Shown: positions 38,146-47,400 of the stretch, piece by piece
Numbering within the stretch: the first letter of the stretch is position 1
Layout: the number at the start of each line of letters is the position of its first letter
Assembly: GCF_006636205.1 (NCBI RefSeq)
Contig: NZ_VIGB01000003.1
Span: forward strand, 1,984,001 to 2,048,000
Direction: 5' to 3'
Length of the DNA: 64,000 nucleotides
Source: Kitasatospora acidiphila
GTDB taxonomy: Bacteria > Actinomycetota > Actinomycetes > Streptomycetales > Streptomycetaceae
The notes under the pieces: model-generated
Told to the model about the DNA's origin: nothing
Seen by the model: only the letters and a program-made list of their open reading frames with translations
Database searches by the model: none
Position numbers and translations under genes: made by a program

Positions 38146-39338
38146 ACCGGCAGCCTCGCAGCGACCAGGTAGCCGCCGTCCGGCCGGGGCCCCGCCGTGA
38201 ACTGACCGTGCAGCAGACCGACCCGCTCGCGCATGCCGATCAGCCCGTAGCCGCTGCCGACGCTCGTCGCAGCACCGGCCCGACCGTCGTCGGTGACCTC
38301 GATGGACAACTCTTCCTCCCGGTAGTCGACGGACACCCGGCAACGGCCGGCCCCCGCGTGGCGCACCACGTTGGTCACCGACTCCTGGATGATCCGGTAG
38401 GCGGACAGCTCGATCTCCGGCGGCAGCGAGCGGCGCCTCCCGCCCCAGTGCACCTCGACCTCGAGCCCGGCGTCGGCCGTGGTCGCGGCCAGCCGCTCGA
38501 CGTCCGCCAGGCCGGGCACCGGAGCGGAGTCGGCATCGTCCGAGTCGGCCTCCCGCAGCGCGCCGAGCATCCGGCGCAGCCCCGCCAGGGTCTCCCGGCT
38601 GCTGCTCTCGATGGTGCTCAACGCCTCGCGGGCACTGGCCGGTTGCGTCTCGAAGACGCGCTTGCCCACACCGGCCTGGATCGCGATGACGCCGATGCTG
38701 TGGGCGACCATGTCATGCAGCTCGCGGGCGATCCGCAGCCGCTCGTCCTGGACCGCCTGGTGGGCGGCCTGGGCGCGCAGCGCCTCGGCGTGGGTCTGCC
38801 GCAGCCGGATCCAGCTGCCCAGGATCCAGGCGGACGCGGTGACCACGATGACGGCCGAGGACGGGCCGGTGAGCGAGCGCACCGCCGCCGAGGTTGATCG
38901 CAGACTCAGCGAGTCGACGACCCAGACGGCCCCGGTGGCGGCCAGCGCGAGGCCGGCCGTCAGGCGCGACCGGCTGGCGGCGATGTAGAAGACCAGTACG
39001 GCCGCCGCGACGGACAGTGGCCAGCTCCTCTCCCCGAAGGCTCGGGTCGCGAGCACCTCGGCCAGCACCACCCCGAGGACCTGCGGCGCGCGCCGGCTGG
39101 TCCAGCCGATCGGCAGTGCCAGCACCACCGCTGCCAGCAGCACACTCAGCGAGCCCGGCCGGAGGATGCCCGCCAGCAAGGAGCCCGAATGGGGGGCTTG
39201 CGGCACGGTGACGTAGAGCAGGAACGCGTAGGGAGGCACGGCGCACCAGCTGAGGGCCGCCAGGGCGTCCGGCGACAGCCGCTTCGACAGCGTCAGGAGT
39301 CGTCTCGGCAGGGCGAACAGCCTCGAAGATCGTTGCAC
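38142..39338 (-). CDS. Sensor histidine kinase (HisKA_3 type)
   Basis: This 398-residue membrane kinase has about five to six N-terminal helices (residues 25-165, with no large external domain, so the signal may be sensed within the membrane). The phosphoacceptor block is RIARELHDMVAHSIGVIAIQAG, and the HATPase domain ends VTDDGRAGAATSVGSGYGLIGMRERVGLLHG. The GTG at 39338 has no ribosome site, but TAGCAT lies 7 bp upstream (39351-39346), suggesting a leaderless message. It forms an operon with the response regulator. Confidence 0.9.
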   Translation of the reverse strand: MQRSSRLFALPRRLLTLSKRLSPDALAALSWCAVPPYAFLLYVTVPQAPHSGSLLAGILRPGSLSVLLAAVVLALPIGWTSRRAPQVLGVVLAEVLATRAFGERSWPLSVAAAVLVFYIAASRSRLTAGLALAATGAVWVVDSLSLRSTSAAVRSLTGPSSAVIVVTASAWILGSWIRLRQTHAEALRAQAAHQAVQDERLRIARELHDMVAHSIGVIAIQAGVGKRVFETQPASAREALSTIESSSRETLAGLRRMLGALREADSDDADSAPVPGLADVERLAATTADAGLEVEVHWGGRRRSLPPEIELSAYRIIQESVTNVVRHAGAGRCRVSVDYREEELSIEVTDDGRAGAATSVGSGYGLIGMRERVGLLHGQFTAGPRPDGGYLVAARLPV

Positions 39339-39461
39339 GCCTGAGATGCTAACCGTCGGTCCGATCACCGGGATCCTTCCCCGGTATTGCGCCCACGGGC
39401 TGATGCGATGCACCCCGCGGTCTGATGTGTCGCCCTCCTGGCCTGGGAAACCATCGGTGCC

Positions 39462-40391
39462 GTGATCGAAATCAACGAGCTCACGAAGCGGTACGGCAGC
39501 GTCATCGCCGTCGACGGCCTGACCTTCACCGCGCACCCCGGTCAGGTGACCGGCTTCCTCGGCCCGAACGGTGCCGGCAAGACCACCACGATGCGCATGC
39601 TGCTGGGTCTGAACACGCCCACCAGCGGCACCGCGACCGTCAACGGTCGCCGGTTCCGTGACTTCGGCACCGGCCTGCGACACGTCGGCGCCCTGCTGGA
39701 CGCCAACGACGTGCACAAGGGACGCACCGCCAACGCGCACCTTGCCGCACTCGCCCGCAGCAACGGTCTGCCGCGGCGCCGGGTCCAGGAGGTGCTGGAG
39801 ACGGTCGGCCTCGGTGACGCGGGCAAGCGGCGGATCGGCGGTTTCTCGCTCGGCATGCGCCAGCGCCTGGGGATCGCCACCGCGCTGCTCGGCGACCCGC
39901 CCGTGCTGCTCTTCGACGAGCCGGTCAACGGCCTCGACCCGGAGGGCATCCGCTGGGCCCGCGAGCTGTTCCGCCGACTCGCCGCCGAGGGACGCACCGT
40001 CTTCGTCTCCAGCCACCTGATGAGCGAGATGGAGCACACCGCCGACCATCTGGTGGTCGTCGGCGGTGGCAAGTTGATCGCCGACGAGCCCCTGGCCACC
40101 TTCGCCGCCCGGGCCACCACCGGTCAGGTCGTGGTCCGCACTCCTGCCCCGGAGGCACTGGCGCGGGTGCTGCACGAGGCGGGCGGCGCGGCGCAGGTCA
40201 CCGGCCACGAGAGCATCACCGTCACCGGCCTCACCGCGGCGCAGGTGAACGAACTGGCCTTCACCCACCGCGTCATGGTGCACGAGGTCACCGCGCGCGG
40301 CGGCACGCTGGAGGACGCGTTCATGGAGCTGACTGCCGACTCCGTTCAGTACCGCGCTGGTTCGTTGGCGAGCGGGGGTGCGGGCCGGTGA
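39462..40391 (+). CDS. ABC transporter ATP-binding protein
   Basis: This 309-residue ATPase is of the drug/bacitracin-exporter type. Walker A is GFLGPNGAGKTTTMRML, the signature is FSLGMRQRLGIATALL, and Walker B is PVLLFDEPVNGLDPEG, followed by the H-loop SSHLMSEMEHTAD. The C-terminal 80 residues are the usual DrrA-like extension. The GTG start and the GTGA overlap with the next gene indicate an operon with two permeases. It lies divergent from the two-component system. Confidence 0.93.
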   Translation: MIEINELTKRYGSVIAVDGLTFTAHPGQVTGFLGPNGAGKTTTMRMLLGLNTPTSGTATVNGRRFRDFGTGLRHVGALLDANDVHKGRTANAHLAALARSNGLPRRRVQEVLETVGLGDAGKRRIGGFSLGMRQRLGIATALLGDPPVLLFDEPVNGLDPEGIRWARELFRRLAAEGRTVFVSSHLMSEMEHTADHLVVVGGGKLIADEPLATFAARATTGQVVVRTPAPEALARVLHEAGGAAQVTGHESITVTGLTAAQVNELAFTHRVMVHEVTARGGTLEDAFMELTADSVQYRAGSLASGGAGR

Positions 40392-41236
40392 CCGCGACGA
40401 TCGCGATCGTTCCGTCCGAAGTCGCCGAACGGCGCGCACGCTGGCGCGACCTGCTCGGCGCCGAGTGGATCAAGCTCTGGTCACTGCGGTCGACCGGGAT
40501 CGTGCTGGGCTGCCTGGTCATCATGTACGTGTACTTCGCGTACAAGGCCGCGGCCAACACCTACGACGCCTGGCCGACCATGGCCGACTGGATGAAGGCC
40601 GACCCTGACCCGGCGCATGACGCCTTCGACATGCCCACCTTCCTGCTCCTGCAGGCCATTGTCGGCACGGTCAGCGCGATGACCATCTCCGGCGAGTACG
40701 CCTCCGGGCTGATCCGTACCAGCCTGATCGCCGTACCGGACCGCAACCGGGTGATGCTCGCAAAGGTCGCCGTGGTGGCGGGCGTACTGGCCGCCGTCGG
40801 CCTGCTCCTCAGCACAGCCATCTGGGCCGTCACCTTCATGGTCTTCTCGGACCGGATCCCCGGCTACTCGTTCAGCACTCCGGGCGTGAGGCGGAGCATC
40901 CTGGCCACCACGCTGATGCTGCCGGTCTGCGGTCTGATCGGCATGGCGCTGGCCGCGCTGATCCGCAACACCGCGGGCACCGTCTTCGCGGTGCTGGCCT
41001 TCTTCCTGGTCGGGCCGGTGGCTGTCAAGGGGCAGGTGCCGCTGCTGAGCGCCGACCTGCGGAACCACCTCGCCGACGCGCTGCCCTCTTACGCGTGGGC
41101 CCGCCTGTGCATCATGGCCCACGGGCACATCGTGGGGCACCTCCAGTCGGTGCCGACGGCCTGGAGCGCGCTGATCGGCTTGCCCATCGTCTCGGTCGCC
41201 ATCGTGGTGCTGATGCTGCGCCGCCGGGACGTCTGA
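40388..41236 (+). CDS. ABC transporter permease 1
   Basis: This 282-residue permease has about six hydrophobic helices. The N-terminus LGAEWIKLWSLRSTG and the block ISGEYASGLIRTSLIAVPDRNRVMLAKV are typical of ABC-2-like exporter permeases in streptomycetes. It starts with GTG overlapping the ATPase stop and ends overlapping the ATG of permease 2. It is a close relative of permease 2, so the channel is probably a heterodimer. Confidence 0.88.
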   Translation: MTATIAIVPSEVAERRARWRDLLGAEWIKLWSLRSTGIVLGCLVIMYVYFAYKAAANTYDAWPTMADWMKADPDPAHDAFDMPTFLLLQAIVGTVSAMTISGEYASGLIRTSLIAVPDRNRVMLAKVAVVAGVLAAVGLLLSTAIWAVTFMVFSDRIPGYSFSTPGVRRSILATTLMLPVCGLIGMALAALIRNTAGTVFAVLAFFLVGPVAVKGQVPLLSADLRNHLADALPSYAWARLCIMAHGHIVGHLQSVPTAWSALIGLPIVSVAIVVLMLRRRDV

Positions 41237-42075
41237 TGAGGACCATGCCGACGACCCCGGTACCCGTCGCGTCCGATGCCGAACACCGCGGCCGGTTCAG
41301 TGACTTGTTCGCTTTCGAATGGATCAAGCTGTTCGCCCAGCGGTCCACCTACGTCATGCTGGGGCTGGCGCTGCTGATGAGCATTGGCGGGGCCTGGCTC
41401 ACCAGCGGCGGCGTCCACCTGGTCAACGCCTCGGCGCGGGCCGGCTATGACCGGGTGAGCGGCTCCTTCAGCGAGGGCACCTTCGCCTTCCTCACCATCG
41501 GGGCCGGCGCCCTGGGCGCGCTCTCCATGGTCGGCGAGTTCTCCAGCGGGCTGATCCGGACGACCTTCATCGCCGTCCCGGACCGCCGGCGGATCGTGCT
41601 CGCCAAGGCAGCCGTCCTCGCGTCCGTCACGACCGCCGCCGGCCTGGTCGCCGCGGTGGCCTCGTTCGTCACCGCGCAGTCGATCCTGGGCCCCAGGCAG
41701 CTCGGCATCTCCTTCGGCAACCCCCTTGTGCTGCAGGCCTTCCTCGCCTCCGTGCTGCTGGTTCCGGTGAGCGCGATCATCGGCATGTTCATCGGCGCGC
41801 TCATCCGGATCCCGGTGGCCTCCTTCTTCACGGTCTTCGTGGCCCAGAGCCTGCTGGCCGACGCCATCCCCAGCAACAGCGGCAACCACCTGCTCGCCGC
41901 GATCAGCGACGCGATGCCGCGCAACGCGTGGTTCGGCCTGGTCAGCCAGCACACCGCCTTCGACAACGACGGCCCGTTCCCGCCCGGCGCGCTGCAGTGC
42001 TGGGTGGCGCTGCTGGCCTGGCCGTTGCTCGCGCTGCTGCTCACCCTGCTGGTGGTGCGCCGCCGCGACGTCTGA
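41236..42075 (+). CDS. ABC transporter permease 2
   Basis: This 279-residue paralogue of permease 1 has matching landmarks: FEWIKLFAQRSTYVML, VGEFSSGLIRTTFIAVPDRRRIVLAKA and the C-terminal LLTLLVVRRRDV. About six helices are expected. The TGATG overlap with the previous gene shows tight coupling. The substrate is not predictable; such systems often confer resistance to peptides or antibiotics. Confidence 0.88.
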   Translation: MRTMPTTPVPVASDAEHRGRFSDLFAFEWIKLFAQRSTYVMLGLALLMSIGGAWLTSGGVHLVNASARAGYDRVSGSFSEGTFAFLTIGAGALGALSMVGEFSSGLIRTTFIAVPDRRRIVLAKAAVLASVTTAAGLVAAVASFVTAQSILGPRQLGISFGNPLVLQAFLASVLLVPVSAIIGMFIGALIRIPVASFFTVFVAQSLLADAIPSNSGNHLLAAISDAMPRNAWFGLVSQHTAFDNDGPFPPGALQCWVALLAWPLLALLLTLLVVRRRDV

Positions 42076-42076
42076 C

Positions 42077-42103
42077 GGGACGGGCCGTCCCCGTTTTCCG
42101 GGG
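42077..42103. terminator. Double hairpin terminator
   Basis: GGGACGG/CCGTCCC (42077-42083 with 42085-42091) overlaps CCCCG-TTTTC-CGGGG (42089-42103). It stands between the ABC operon and the converging P450 gene. Confidence 0.6.
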
Positions 42104-42105
42104 GG

Positions 42106-43332
42106 TTACGAGGCCGATTCCGTCCAGCTGACCGGGAGTTCGTGGACGCCGTAGATGGTCATGTCGGTCCTGAGCCTCACCTCACCGGCGGGGATGGCGA
42201 GTTGGAGGGTCGGGAAGCGCCGCAGCAGTCCGGCGAAGCCGGCGCGCATCTCGACGCGGGCCAACTGCTGCCCCAGGCACTGGTGGACGCCGTGGCCGAG
42301 GGACAGGTGACCGCGAGCGTCGCGGTGGATGTCCAGGGTGTCGGGGTTGTCGAAGCGCCGGGGGTCGTGGTTGGCGGCCAACTGGGAGACGACGACGGTC
42401 GATCCCCGGCTGATCGTCTCACCGCCGAGCTCGATGTCCTCCGTGGCGTAGCGGAAGAGGATGTCGACGACGGACAGGTAGCGCATCAACTCCTCGACGG
42501 CACCCGGCAGCAGCTCCGGGTCGGCCCGCAGTTCGGCCAGCTGCTCGGGGTGCTCCAGCAGCGCGAAGGTGCCCAGGGCCAGCATGTTGGCGGTGGTCTC
42601 GTGGCCGGCGAACAGCAGCAGGAAGGCCATGCCGATCAGTTCCGCGATGCTGAGGTCTTCGTCGCGGGCCAGGTCGGACAGCAGGTCCTCACCGGGGGTG
42701 GCACGCTTGTTCGTGACCAGTTCGGCGAGGTACGCGGTCATGGCGTTGTACGCGACCATCTTCTCGTCCAGCGACTGGTCCCTGATCAGGAACTTGGCGG
42801 AGTTGACCTGGAACTCCTCCCGGTCCGCATAGGGAACGCCGAGCATCTCGCAGATCACCAGCGAGGGCACCGACAGCGCGAACTCCTTGACCAGGTCGAC
42901 CGGCGGGGCGAGCCGCGCCATCTCGTCCAGCTGCCGCTCGACGATGTCGGCGATGTGCGCCTCGAGCTGCTTCATGCGCTTGACGGTGAAGGCGCCGGTG
43001 AGCTTGCGCCGCAGCCGGGTGTGGTCCGGCGGGTCCATGCTGATGAACAGTCCCGGCGTCTGGGGGGCCGGTTCGGTCATCTCGGGCATGCCGGGGATCT
43101 CGTACGGCACGTGGAGGACGCCGATGTCCTGCCGGGAGCTGAACCTTGTGTCGGCCATGAGCTGGCGGAGCTCGTCGTAGCCGGTGACGAGCCAACCCTC
43201 GTGGCCGTCGGGGAAGAGCATGGGACTGACCGGCCGAGCCTCGCGCAGCCGGCTGATCTCGCGGGGCGGGTCGAAGGGGCCCGCATCGCGCTCCATGGGA
43301 AGGCCGTTCGGGATGGGAGCCGTGGTGGTCAT
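42106..43332 (-). CDS. Cytochrome P450 (CYP105/107-like)
   Basis: This 408-residue class I bacterial P450 has the I-helix oxygen motif LLFAGHETTAN, the K-helix E-x-x-R in VEELMRYLS, the PERF-like region HDPRRFDNPDTLDIHR, and the heme loop HLSLGHGVHQCLGQQLAR. The usual phenylalanine of FGxGxHxCxG is leucine in that loop. It would hydroxylate a hydrophobic metabolite and needs a ferredoxin, which is not encoded nearby. The ATG at 43332 follows GGAAGGA. An inverted repeat TGACA-N6-TGTCA (43382-43397) lies just upstream. Confidence 0.92.
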   Translation of the reverse strand: MTTTAPIPNGLPMERDAGPFDPPREISRLREARPVSPMLFPDGHEGWLVTGYDELRQLMADTRFSSRQDIGVLHVPYEIPGMPEMTEPAPQTPGLFISMDPPDHTRLRRKLTGAFTVKRMKQLEAHIADIVERQLDEMARLAPPVDLVKEFALSVPSLVICEMLGVPYADREEFQVNSAKFLIRDQSLDEKMVAYNAMTAYLAELVTNKRATPGEDLLSDLARDEDLSIAELIGMAFLLLFAGHETTANMLALGTFALLEHPEQLAELRADPELLPGAVEELMRYLSVVDILFRYATEDIELGGETISRGSTVVVSQLAANHDPRRFDNPDTLDIHRDARGHLSLGHGVHQCLGQQLARVEMRAGFAGLLRRFPTLQLAIPAGEVRLRTDMTIYGVHELPVSWTESAS

Positions 43333-43381
43333 CGGAGGTCCTTCCGTGGGCGGTTGGTGCATCCACCATCGCCGACGGACC

Positions 43382-43397
43382 TGACATACGACTGTCA
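43382..43397. promoter_or_regulatory. Inverted repeat upstream of P450
   Basis: TGACA-TACGAC-TGTCA about 50 bp before the P450 start is a plausible operator or promoter element. No partner regulator is adjacent. Confidence 0.35.
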
Positions 43398-43444
43398 CGG
43401 CTCTGACACCGACCATGCCTGAGGCCGCTCAGCGGCCGGCCACT

Positions 43445-44224
43445 TCAGGCCGGCGGGCTCTCCAGGACGCTCGGGCGGGCCGCGAACTCGCTTTCCGGGC
43501 TGAAGCGTTGCTCATACGCCTCGGCGAGGGCGCGCAGCGCCGCAGCGCCGTCGCCGTGGAACGAGGAGCCGTGCATCACCGCGAGCGTGGTCGGCCCCAA
43601 CTCGGCCAGTGCACGGAGGGTTTGGATCGCGGCGGTGAGACAGGAGGTCTGCCGGAGGGCGATCTCCGCCTCAAGCGCCTGGTCGATGAGGCCGTCGCCG
43701 GTCACGGCCGGACCATTACCGAACTGGGTGAACAGGTCTCCGCAGAACAGCGTGCCGGTCGTCTCCTCGAAGAGCACCCGAGCTTCCCAATTGTGGGGAA
43801 CGTGCGGCGTGTTGAGGTGGCGTACGCGTCGGCGCAGCTGCTTGCCGCCGAGGTCGAGGATCTCGCCGTCCGCCATCGGCACCGGCGGACGGTCGGCGAG
43901 ATCGTTCAGCGACACCAGGCAGCCGAGCAGCCCGTGGGCCACCTGCGCGTGCGGGGCCGCCGCCAGGAACTCGTTCATCGCGCCGCACTCGTCGGACTCC
44001 ACGTGCCCGAAGGTGATCCAGCGCAGCCGCTCCACCGGCACGATCCGGTCGACCGCCTCCGAGACGAGCGGGAACAGCTGCCGCATTCCGGTGTGGAAGA
44101 GCAGCGGCTCCTCGGCGTCCACCAGGAACTGGTTGAAGGTGAACCCGGCCGGTGCGGCCACCTCCGGGATGAAGGTGGAGATCCGGTAGATGCGGTCGGC
44201 GATCTCGTCCGTACGCGTCTCCAT
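43445..44224 (-). CDS. MBL-fold diiron (ODP-type) protein
   Basis: This 259-residue metallo-beta-lactamase-fold protein has flavodiiron-type ligands: FGHVESDECGA (H-x-E-x-D), HVPHNWEA, the bridging aspartate in LFCGDLFTQFG, and the last histidine in AVMHGSSF. It lacks the flavodoxin domain of complete flavodiiron proteins. Such stand-alone ODP domains may reduce or sense oxygen or NO. The ATG at 44224 gives METRTDEIADRIYRISTF. A 200-bp gap separates it from the giant toxin-like gene. Confidence 0.82.
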   Translation of the reverse strand: METRTDEIADRIYRISTFIPEVAAPAGFTFNQFLVDAEEPLLFHTGMRQLFPLVSEAVDRIVPVERLRWITFGHVESDECGAMNEFLAAAPHAQVAHGLLGCLVSLNDLADRPPVPMADGEILDLGGKQLRRRVRHLNTPHVPHNWEARVLFEETTGTLFCGDLFTQFGNGPAVTGDGLIDQALEAEIALRQTSCLTAAIQTLRALAELGPTTLAVMHGSSFHGDGAAALRALAEAYEQRFSPESEFAARPSVLESPPA

Positions 44225-44482
44225 AGCCGGAGCCTACGATCCGGCCTGCGGTCGAGCGACCGGTCATCGGCCGTGGGAGTGAACCGACACGCGCTCGACG
44301 GCCCGGGTCGATCCGAGTCGATCCGAGTCGGTCCGGTCGGTGCGGCGTCGTCCGACGTGTACCGACCCGGCGGCACCCTGGTCCACGGGACCGATGACGG
44401 CCGGGGCGGCCCGGGCGGAGATCCGCCTGGGCCGCCCCGGCCGTCGTTCGGCCCGCGCCGTCGTGCGGCCCGCGCCGTCGGG

Positions 44483-47400
44483 TCAGGACACCGGTCCCAG
44501 CCGGGTCCAGGCGTTGTTGGGATCGGTCGCGTCGGGCACGTTGCCCTTGGTCCAGTACTTCGCCTTCCAGTAGTAGCCGTTGGACGACACGACGGTGCGG
44601 GTGCTGCCGTCGCCGGCACCGGCGACGATCCGGGTGCCCGGGAGCACGCCGCTGTTGAAGGGTTCGGCGACGGAGCCGGCCTCCGACCGCAGGGAGAACG
44701 CCTTGCCATCGGCCGGCACTCCGCCCGACAGCCGGTTGCCCTGGTCGTCGAAGAGCTGCCACCACTGGCCGCTGCTCAGATCGCAGTCCCGGACGGACAG
44801 GTCGGCCAACTGCCCGTCGGCGCCGAGGCACTGCTCGTGGCCGCCGGTGCTGCTCTTGATCCGGTACCGGCCGGTGCCGCCGTCCTCGACGACGTTCCAC
44901 AGCTGGTTGCCGTTGCCGGCTTGCGAGTCGACCAGGTGGGCGGTGGTCCAGTCGCCCGGGTGGTCGATCACGTTGCCGCTGTTGACGTCCTGGACCTTCC
45001 ACAGGTTGCCGGTGTGCCAGAGCGCGAACGGTGCGAGTGCCGGGTTGTAGGTGCGGGCCGCGTCCCACGGCTCGGCCTGGCAGCCGGTGGAGCCGGGCGC
45101 GGTGGGCTGGACCAGGGTGGTGCCCTGCCGGTTGTCCTGGGCGAGCCCGTACTGGGTGCCACCGATGGTGATGGTGAAGTTCGCCGGACCGGTGATCGGC
45201 AGGTAGTACTTGATCCCGATGTCACGGCTCTTGCCTGGTTGGATGTCCTCGCAGTACCCGAGGGTGATCGTCACCCGGTGGAAGTCGGCGCCCAGCCCGC
45301 CGGTGTTCGGCCCGCTCCGCCCCGGTGCGACGCCGGTCATCGGGTGCCAGGCCGCGTCCTTCAGCAGGGGTGTGGTGGAGGTGGGGATGTCGAAGGAGAG
45401 CTGGGTGCCGGCCGAGAGGGCCGATCCGGTGTTGTTGGTGATCCGCAGCGTGGGCTGCATCGGCCACATGTCGGCCAGGTCGGTCGGGTAGTTGACCAAC
45501 TGGGCGGTGACGGCGATGGTCTGCTGCGGCAGCGCTTGGTCGGCACGGGTGTTGCCGTAGGGGGCGGCGCCGCTCAGGGTGGAGCCGATCAGGTTGGTGA
45601 GCGTGTAGCCGGGCGCGCACTCGCCCTGGGCGGGGCAGTCGTAGTCGCCGCCGAGCTCCCAGATCGTCATGCCGCCGATGCCGTTGTCCTTGACGTACTG
45701 GGCCTTGGTGGAGATCGCCTGCTCGTCCTCGGTGGAGAGGAAGGTCTTCTTGGCGTCGTTCCACAGCCAGCCGGCCTTGAGCGTGTCGTCCCACTGGCGG
45801 GAGTAGCCGCTCGGCTGGTTGGCCGGGTCGGTCGGGTCGAGTCCGTAGCGCGGCAGGTAGGACGGGGTGATGCCGCGCTCCAGGTTCTTGGCGTGCCACA
45901 TCGGGTTCGAGCCGGCCCCGAGCTCGGTGCCGTCGGGGTTGCTGTCGTGCCAGAGGTTGTCGACGCCCTTGGCGCCGGAGCCGCAGGCGACGGTTCCGCC
46001 GTTGCTGCCGGTGCCCTGCGGGCACTGCGACTGGTCGGGCAGGTCCGAGGTGCCCCACAGGCCGTTGCCGACGCCGCCGGTGACGTGGTCCCAGCCCCGC
46101 GTGTAGTACGGCACGCCGACGTTGATCCGGCCGGACTGCAGGGCGCCGCGGTAGTAGTGGTAGGACCAGTCGGTGTTGAAGTAGCCCTCCTGCTGGTACT
46201 CCGGGTTGTGGGCGGTGTCGTAGATGCCGGCCGCGGTCAGCTCGGCGTCCCGGCCGTCGTCGTAGAGCGGGGCGTTGGGGCCCACGTACCGGTTCCAGGA
46301 GCCGTGGAAGTCGTAGGACATGTCGTTGACGAAGTCCAGGTACTGCAGCGCCGAGTTGTCCGCCATCCCGCGCAGCAGGTAGCCGGAGGAGGAACCGGCG
46401 GCGGTCAGCTCGTAGTAGTGCTGGTCGGCCGCGGCCGCGGCGTCCAGTTTCTGGCGGAGCGTCTTCATCAGGGCGGTGTAGCCGGCGGTCAGGCCCGGGC
46501 GCCGCGGGTTGGAGACGGACCAGTCGGCCGGGTTGCCGGTGTTGGGCAGCGCGTCCGGGTACTCGTAGTCGATGTCCACGCCGTCGAAGCCGTAGTGGCG
46601 GATGAAGGCCACGGCGGAGTCCGCGAAGGTGTCGATCGCGGGCTGGTTGACGCTGCCGTCCTGATTGGTGGTCAGGGTGTAGAGGCCGCCGTTGCCGGTC
46701 CGGCTGCCGTCCGGGTTCAGCACGCCGCCGGTCTCGGCCCAGCCGCCGACCGAGATCAGCGTGCGGACCCGGGGGTGCTGCTTCTTGTACTTGGTCAGCA
46801 GGTTGAGGTTGCCCTGGTACGGCAGCGTCGGGTCCGTCTCGGCGCCGGGCACGCCGGGCCAGGTCATGCCGGTGGCCGGGTTGTCGGGTCCGTCGGGTCC
46901 GACCGAGAGCTGGTTGTTGTCGAGGTGGGCGAAGGCGTAGTTGACGTGGGTGAGTTGCCCCCACGGGATGCTGCTGGGCAGGTACATGTGCTGGCCGTTC
47001 TTGCCGGTCCGCCAGCCGGTGAAGTAGCCGACCACCCGGCGCTGGTGGGCGGTGCCCAGCAGTTCGCGGCCGGTGTTGTCGTAGCGCAGGCAGTAGGGGG
47101 TGTTCACGCCGTCGGTCGGGGTCATGCCGTCGGGGCGGCAGCCGGGCTGGTCGGCCGGGTTGGTCGAGAACGGTCCCGGGCCGTTCGGGTCGCCGTCTGC
47201 GCCGGGTGAGGGGCCGGTGATCATGGAGCGGGCCAGCGCGGTGCCCGCGTCCGGCTGGTCGTCGAAGATGGTGTTGCGCAGCGCCGTCCAGGTGTCCCGG
47301 ATCCGGGTCGGGCCGTAGAGCAGCTTGTCGTCCGTGGTGCCGGGGACGACCGAGGTCACGGCGTACTTCCCGCCGCTGAAGAAGGCCGCGTAGCCCGGGT